From Zygnema cylindricum (lineage: Eukaryota; Streptophyta; Zygnematophyceae; Zygnematales; Zygnemataceae), in the NCBI GenBank assembly GCA_037447655.1, contig JBBHKE010000395.1, positions 59,948 to 123,947 on the forward strand: a DNA stretch of 64,000 nucleotides. Reading direction: 5' to 3'. The notes under the pieces were generated by a model. The model did no database searches and had not been told where the DNA came from. It saw only the letters and a program-made list of their open reading frames with translations. This document shows positions 58,569-64,000 of the stretch, piece after piece (within the stretch, counting starts at the first letter, position 1; each line of letters begins with the position of its first letter). A program made the position numbers and the translations under genes.

Positions 58569-59627
58569 AGCCCTCATAAAAAGCTTCCTATCTGAATTGT
58601 TTATCCATAGAAATGTTTCCTAAAAGAGCCGAAATACTGCAAGAGACAAAAAAAGTCCCACAAACTTATCGAGGTTGACATTTTAGATGTAATGAGAAAA
58701 ATAAACAAAAAGACAAAATAAAAACATCAATATAGACAAAATGAACCAACGGGAATGATAAACATATGTGAGCAAAGTCCATTCAGAAAAAAAAAAAAAA
58801 AAAAAAAAACTCAGAAAAAGAAAGGAAAACATTCACAATGACATGTTAAATTGGTTTGGAGGTAAAGATAAATCTACAAATCTTCACTAAAAAGGAACTA
58901 GAGGGGAATCGCTTCGGAGCTTGAAAGTAAATCTACAATAAAAAGGAACTAAGAATGAAATCGTTTTGGAGCTTCAGAAAATGAACAAAACGAAATAAGA
59001 CCAGAATCAGTTTAGGGCTTAAAAGGAAAACATAAAGTGTATAGGAACTAAGAATGGAATCGGTCTGGAGCTTTGAGGTGAATCCACACTAAATAGGAAC
59101 TAATGAGGATGCAACAACTCGCAATCAAAGTAAAAAAAGTGAGGCGTTCACACAGCTGTGACGGTCAAATAAGACCAAAGGATACACAAAGAGCAAAAGG
59201 TTACATAGCACAAAAAAATACAAAAAAATAGGATAAAAATACTCCTGCGACTAGAGGACAAGATTAGAGTAACATAATAAGACCGAGACAGGCATAAGAA
59301 GTATTCAACAAGAGCCACGATAGGGTTTTACACTTGCTAGACCCTTGTGACTCTAGTAGCAACGAAATAAGTACCATACTCTTATATTTTATTTCAGTAA
59401 CCTCAAAAAAAAATGCATATTAAGGAGATTTAAACACGTGACCTAAAATTTGAATAACTCGGCACGACACAACCTTTGATTTCATGAGTGACCATACTAT
59501 CATTTGCAAAATCGTTGCCTTCAATCACTAATTTTGGAGTCTCAAATTCAAACTGAAAAGCCATTTTCTTTTTAGTCTAAATGTCACATAATTTACGAGA
59601 ATTTAACTAATCAAAAGTAAGATCTAG
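58569..59627. other. 3' flank of the glycosyltransferase gene, short dispersed repeat
   Basis: The phrase AGGAACTAAGAATGRAATCG followed by TTTGGAGCTT or a variant recurs at about 58890, 58945 and 59042, with a shorter piece at 59095. I see no gene, and part may be 3' UTR. A poly-A run lies at 58791-58809. Confidence 0.4.
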
Positions 59628-62105
59628 TCATTTCCTTTTGACAATTTTGACGAAATTGTCATACCAATTGTATCGACAAATTCTCGCTTCTTCATCCCAC
59701 CACCAGATGTTCCGCGTTTTGAACCTTTGAATTTTCTGTGCTCTTCCTGGTATCCAATTATTATGGAGTGTTACACATCCCATTTCCTTGCAAACTTCTA
59801 TTGGTTTGTCCCAGAAATTGTGGACCAATCCGTTTGGATGTGTAGTTCGATTTAGAAAAATTGTTCTCAAACCATTCTTTACACACTCATCGTCTCCTAC
59901 TTTATATTCCCCTTTTTCTCCACATAAAATGATATTGTAACTTGGTTGTTCCGATGTATCGTCATATTCTAGAGATCGTTTTATAATATCTTCCATTGCT
60001 TGAATAACCAACGGCTCCGATCTTGCAAAATAGAAACCCGAACATGCAGCGCCATTAGCCGGGCGATTTAGCTTATATTGTTCGCTTTGAATGGGAAATG
60101 TTCCCGGCCCCAAATCAAAAATTTCCGGAACTGGGTCACTAAACCACGCTATATCAGCATCCGTCCAGAAAACATGATATCCTAGTTTTAAAATGCGTAA
60201 AACAACACGAGGTTTAGCGCAAGTAACCTCACGAAAACATCTTGTTCCATATCCACATGCTTTTTCTCTCTCATTTTCTTCGCCTCTATTTTCTAGAACA
60301 TGTTCGAGATAAACCGGTAAACCTTGGGCCGAGGCAAAGCGGTACATTTCTTCATCTAGAGCCGCTACTAAGGGATCTCGTAACCCTATTCGTCGAAGAG
60401 TACAAATAAAATTCATCAACATCTCGATATATCCTCCGGAAACCGCCACCAACGTCACAACTTTACGACTATCCGCCATGATTGGAAGGAGTTCTTCTAA
60501 AGTGAAACCTTCTCGAGGAGAAGAAGCCATGGTTAAACCTTTTGCTGTGAGATAAGGTTTTGGGGAAACAGCATTACAAACCCATTTTTGTCTTTCTAAA
60601 TCTTGAACAGTGACGGTACTCGAGGGGTCCAAAGAGGAAGATGCTGATTCGATGTAGGATCGTTTTGGATTACAAGTACAATTTAGTTCTGTAAGGCACA
60701 TTCCTCCACCATCTGCATAAAATAGACACGACAGAAATATTTGGATACATTGACAAGCAAATTTGAACTTTCTCATTTGTCCTTTCTCGTACTCTAGCTT
60801 CCTTTTTTTTCCCCTCCTAGTATCTTTTGGCCTTAAAAAAAGACATTCAAAAACAAATTACAAAAGCAAGAAAAACGAAGGATGGAGCCGCATAGGACAA
60901 AAAGGAGCAACAAGAGGAGGAACAAAAAAAAACATAGTTCGACTATTTCTCCAAGAACATCCATTAGAAAACATCATTTCAGGCAATCTCTTCACTCCAT
61001 CCTCATTCTTTCATCCTTTCCTGTTTTCTCTCTCCTCCTTTCATTTTTACTTTTTTTTTTTTTTTTTTAATGCTAAGGAACAAATATTTACCTTGAAACT
61101 CGCTGCAAGGCTTCAAAATCCATGGCTTCCTCGTAGGACACCCTCTATTAACCACTTCATCCATATCATCTCCCTCCGAATTCCCACCACTTTCCAAAAA
61201 ATCCTTCTTTCTTTGTAAATGAGATCGCACCAAAGCGGGGTTCTTCTCTTTTTTTGAAAACCACTCGTCCTCCTTTTCCCCCTCCTCCCCACTCCCTTCC
61301 CCCTCTATTCCCACCCGCGACTTCAAATGGCGAGTCGACCCACAAGTGACAGCTGTCCCTCCATCTATCACCTCTCTTTTTGTCGTTACTAGAGTTGCAT
61401 GGGCAAGCCACGTGTCAAGCTCGGATCTTCTCGCCGGAAATGGCGGCATTTTCCCAGAGTACAAAATGTGACCGTTGTCCCAAAGCCAAGCTCCAGCGCC
61501 GCCAGATGTCTCCAGCCGACCAGAAGCTTCCACGTGGCGACTCAGGACACTATCCGACAAAATAGAATCTTCCTCCGATGAAGGACGTACGGAAAAGACA
61601 GGTGGCAGCTGGCTAATGGCGTGCCGAGGCCACGTTATCAAAAAACCGTTTCCGGAGAATTTCCGGGAAGCTTCGTCGATGAGACATCGGAGAGCCGTCT
61701 GGTTGACAATTGCCACGTCAGCATTGATGACCATGGAGAATGCTGACGTGGCAGACATGGCCCGGGCAATAATAGAGTGGAAAAGAGGAGATCCATGGCC
61801 GTCGGAAACGCCGGATTCGAAAGTGAAATCGACCTCAAAATCTTGCTCAACTTTTTCTGAGAATTGGGTTTTTAAATTAAAAAAAGAGGAGTGGTTGCCC
61901 AAAAGGAAAATTTGAGGAGGAGGATCGAACCGGAGGAGAGAGGTAACAGTTCTATGCTGCAGTTCTGCGTGAAGCTTTCCGTTATTTTTAATCAGCGGAG
62001 GAATGAGGAAAACGGAGAGGGATTTGAGGGATTGTTTACTATTTGAATCACTATCTAACGAAAAGCATTGTTGAGGGAGGAGGAAAAAGAGAGAGAGGGA
62101 AAAGA

Positions 62106-62137
<32 letters not shown>

Positions 62138-62214
62138 CGAGAAAGAGAGAGAGAAGGAGAGAGCGAGGGAGTGAGAGAGAGAGAGGGAGAGAGAGGAAGA
62201 GAGAGAATCCCCAT
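59628..62214 (-). CDS. two-domain glycosyltransferase, GT77-type C-terminal domain, 2 exons, 735 aa
   Basis: The gene is on the minus strand with exon 1 62214-61092 and exon 2 60712-59628. A 379-bp GT-AG phase-1 intron joins them in frame into 735 residues. Residues 1-50 are almost all Ser and Leu, then FFLLP: a likely signal anchor, which would place the enzyme in the Golgi as a type II membrane protein. Residues ~95-330 resemble a GT-A-like domain (GSPLFHSIIARAM, INADVAIVNQ, MPPFPARRSELDTWL). Residues ~440-730 match the nucleotide-diphospho-sugar transferase domain (PF03407/GT77), with a DxD metal site at 559-561 (WTDADIAWF), SEQYKLNRPANGAACSGFYF, and a conserved LHNNW end. Plant GT77 members build pectin or hydroxyproline-linked glycans; the sugar used here cannot be told. 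The first ATG was chosen because it opens the long frame. The Ser-Leu run comes from a CT microsatellite. Confidence 0.85.
62060..62205 (-). repeat. CT/GA microsatellite coding the Ser-Leu N-terminus
   Basis: On the + strand this is GAGAGA with scattered AAA and GGA. On the gene strand it gives TCT-CTC-type codons and so the alternating Ser-Leu leader of the glycosyltransferase. Confidence 0.8.
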
Positions 62215-62464
62215 AAGAGGAAAAATCTTATTTGATTCACTTGTTATTTTTACTTTTTGTGGGCTAGTTTGTTAGTGTTTTTTATAACATATAAAAATAG
62301 TTTGCAACCACTTAGTTTTTTTTTGTAAGGTTTTTCATTGAGGTTGACGTCACAATTCCGGACGACAGAAACAGCACAAGAAGACAAAAGATGTAAAAAG
62401 AGTAGAAGAACCTTTTTTAGTTTTTTAGTGTTCGATTTCGTGCGTGTTATATTTTTTCCAGGAC
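62215..62464. other. 5' flank of the glycosyltransferase gene
   Basis: Probable promoter and 5' UTR of the minus-strand gene. I see no clear TATA element at a fixed distance. A MITE begins at 62467, within 260 bases of the start codon. Confidence 0.35.
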
Positions 62465-62466
62465 TA

Positions 62467-62690
62467 CACCGTGTATCGCTTTTAGTGTTAATGTTTTTTT
62501 TTCGACTTAAATTTTTTTTCTCCGTACACACCTGTCAGATTATGGATCTGACGGTTGCGATTGAAAGCAATGATTCTCATCTTTCGATTGGCGGTCTTTA
62601 TTGTGAAAATAGGACATGTGTGTACGGATAAAAGATGTTTTGACTTTTGAGTGGCGAAAAAATTATTGACACTAATAGCGATGCACGGTG
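62467..62690. mobile_element. MITE, TA-flanked, 224 bp
   Basis: The left end CACCGTGTATCGCTTTTAGTG and the right end CACTAATAGCGATGCACGGTG are inverted repeats with few mismatches, flanked by TA at 62465-62466 and 62691-62692. The body carries TTTTCTCCGTACACACCTGT and CGATTGGCGGTC, shared with the copies at 39588, 57725 and 62813. Confidence 0.76.
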
Positions 62691-62812
62691 TACTGTAATG
62701 CCATGACCGCAAATGTCCATGCTCCATAGCAAGGGCCATTCGCGGGTTGTCGTATGTAATAATGGCAACGGAAAATGAAATCCAATCAAAGATTCTGGCA
62801 GGACGAATAGTA

Positions 62813-63003
62813 CACCGTGTACCGCTATTAGTGTAAATGTTTTTTTCGCCTGTTAAAACATATTTTATCCGTACACACTTGTCCGATTTTCACGTAAAGA
62901 CCGGCAATCGAAAGATGAGAATATTTGCTTTCAATCGCAACCGTCAGATCCGTAATCCGACAAGCGTGTACGGAGAAAAGGTGTTTTGAGTGACAACAAT
63001 ATT
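62813..63003. mobile_element. MITE of the same family, right end truncated
   Basis: After TA it starts CACCGTGTACCGCTATTAGTG and follows the body (TTTATCCGTACACACTTGTC, CCGTCAGATCCGTAATCCG). It is joined to the foldback repeat at 63004 without its right terminus. Confidence 0.65.
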
Positions 63004-63235
63004 AGTGTTGTGTATCGGTAAGGATTTGCCGATAACCGATATGGACTTTTTTTCGGGTACCCAATAATCGATATATTGGTACGATATATCGTTATCGGTA
63101 TTATCGCCGATAAATAACCGATATTTATCGGTATTTATCGGCGAAAACAACGATATCGATAACTATCGGCGATATATGTACGGACCGTACAGATAAATGT
63201 ACGTAAAGTACACTTTATCGTACGTCATATTCCTC
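63004..63235. repeat. GATAAC-rich foldback repeat, third full copy
   Basis: It starts AGTGTTGTGTATCGGTAAGG and ends near TCCTCGAACACGCCG. It contains the same near-palindrome as the 49701 pair (GGTATTATCGCCGATAAATA, TTATCGGCGAAAACAACGAT). Confidence 0.7.
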
Positions 63236-63540
63236 GAACACGCCGCAGACCCCCTTCCCCCCGATTTCGGTAAAAAATCGTGATTTTTCCTTGATTATTT
63301 ATTATATTAGGGGGTTTTACTTGGGTTCCACGCTCCCATACCCTTCCTCAATGTCCTTTTGACTGTTAGTTACGCCCATAGATGTCCAACTCGTACGGAC
63401 TTGGACTTTTCGGTGAAAATTACGTAATATTCGTCGATTTCATACTTTCCGTAAAATTCGTATAGATTTCTCTGTATGGACATGTACGAAAATGTACGAC
63501 AAGCGAAATACTAAAAAATCCTTAAAAAATCTTTAAAATT
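63236..63540. other. no recognised feature
   Basis: AT-rich sequence with scattered TACG-containing phrases between the foldback repeat and the terminal tandem array. No gene is seen. Confidence 0.35.
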
Positions 63541-64000
63541 ACGAACAACTAACATAAATGTACGAAATTATACGAAAAGTGTACCCTACAAACCTAACAA
63601 TACGACAAATCTTTGTCAACCGTACTAAAATATATAGGAACGTACGGCAATGTACCCTATAAACCCTAAAATCCCCCCTTATAATAACCCTAAGTAGTAC
63701 AAATATGTACAAACATTGCAGGTAAATATGCGAAAAATGTAGCGCAACTGTACTGAAATATACGAAAATGTACGGCAATGTATCCTCCAAACCCTAAAAT
63801 TAATAACCCTAACAAGTACGAAAAAAACGGCCACAGTACGTACATGTATGAAAAGTGTGCGGCAGTTATACTGAATATACGGAATTTAAGGAAATGTACT
63901 CTACAACCCTAAAAATATTTTATATAACCCTAGAAAGTACGACCATATACGGACATTGTATATAACTGTACGAAAAATGCACGGGTGCAATGGAAGGTAC
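63541..64000. repeat. degenerate tandem array rich in TACG and AACCCTAAAA
   Basis: AACCCTAAAAT-like blocks recur at 63662, 63790 and 63905 (spacings 128 and 115), each followed by ATAACCCTA, AGTACGA and GTACGGCAATGT-like phrases, with a weaker unit at 63591. The array runs off the window end. It could be a satellite edge. Confidence 0.55.

Overview
This window looks like nuclear DNA of a land plant. It is AT-rich and built from degraded Ty1/copia LTR retrotransposons, MITE-like inverted-repeat elements and simple repeats. Three spliced plant-type genes are present: an ACD11-like glycolipid-transfer-fold protein, the 3' half of a peroxisomal-type citrate synthase, and a two-domain GT77-type glycosyltransferase. 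I found no bacterial operons, CRISPR array, rRNA gene or credible intact tRNA gene. The gene density and repeats would suit a seedless plant or another large plant genome, but the species cannot be told from the sequence.

Layout. 1-17.0 kb: three copia copies (A, B, C) head to tail on the + strand; A and B share one LTR. 17.0-19.8 kb: LTR fragments, pyrimidine-rich DNA, a ~95-bp tandem repeat and a decayed Ty3/gypsy pol fragment. 19.8-29.8 kb: a minus-strand gag-bearing, apparently non-autonomous element (E) whose 3' LTR is split by a nested + strand copia (D, 20.5-26.1 kb). 29.8-37.4 kb: a foldback element, an LTR fragment, a 3'-truncated copia (F, +) and a nearly full-length minus-strand copia (G). 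37.4-44 kb: gene-poor DNA with several copies of a TA-flanked MITE family and one 10-N gap. 44.1-47.4 kb: ACD11-like gene, minus strand. 47.4-52 kb: its upstream region, MITEs, foldback repeats, a minus LTR fragment and a second 10-N gap. 52.0-55.3 kb: citrate synthase 3' exons, + strand. 55.3-59.6 kb: simple repeats and a minisatellite. 59.6-62.2 kb: glycosyltransferase gene, minus strand. 62.2-64 kb: MITEs, a foldback repeat and a degenerate tandem array.

The three host genes act in different places: lipid transfer in the cytosol, acetyl-CoA condensation in the peroxisome, and probable glycan synthesis in the Golgi. Nothing in the layout links them. The most distinctive signals are a 24-bp minisatellite that repeats the exon-1 splice donor of the ACD11-like gene, together with its lipid-headgroup motif; a 124-bp duplication of a splice acceptor plus exon start in citrate synthase; copia primer-binding sites matching the anticodon arm of initiator tRNA-Met, with the presumed gag AUG inside them; and a 446-bp tract of complete identity between two otherwise diverged dead copia copies. 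I did not find a convincing new multi-gene system.
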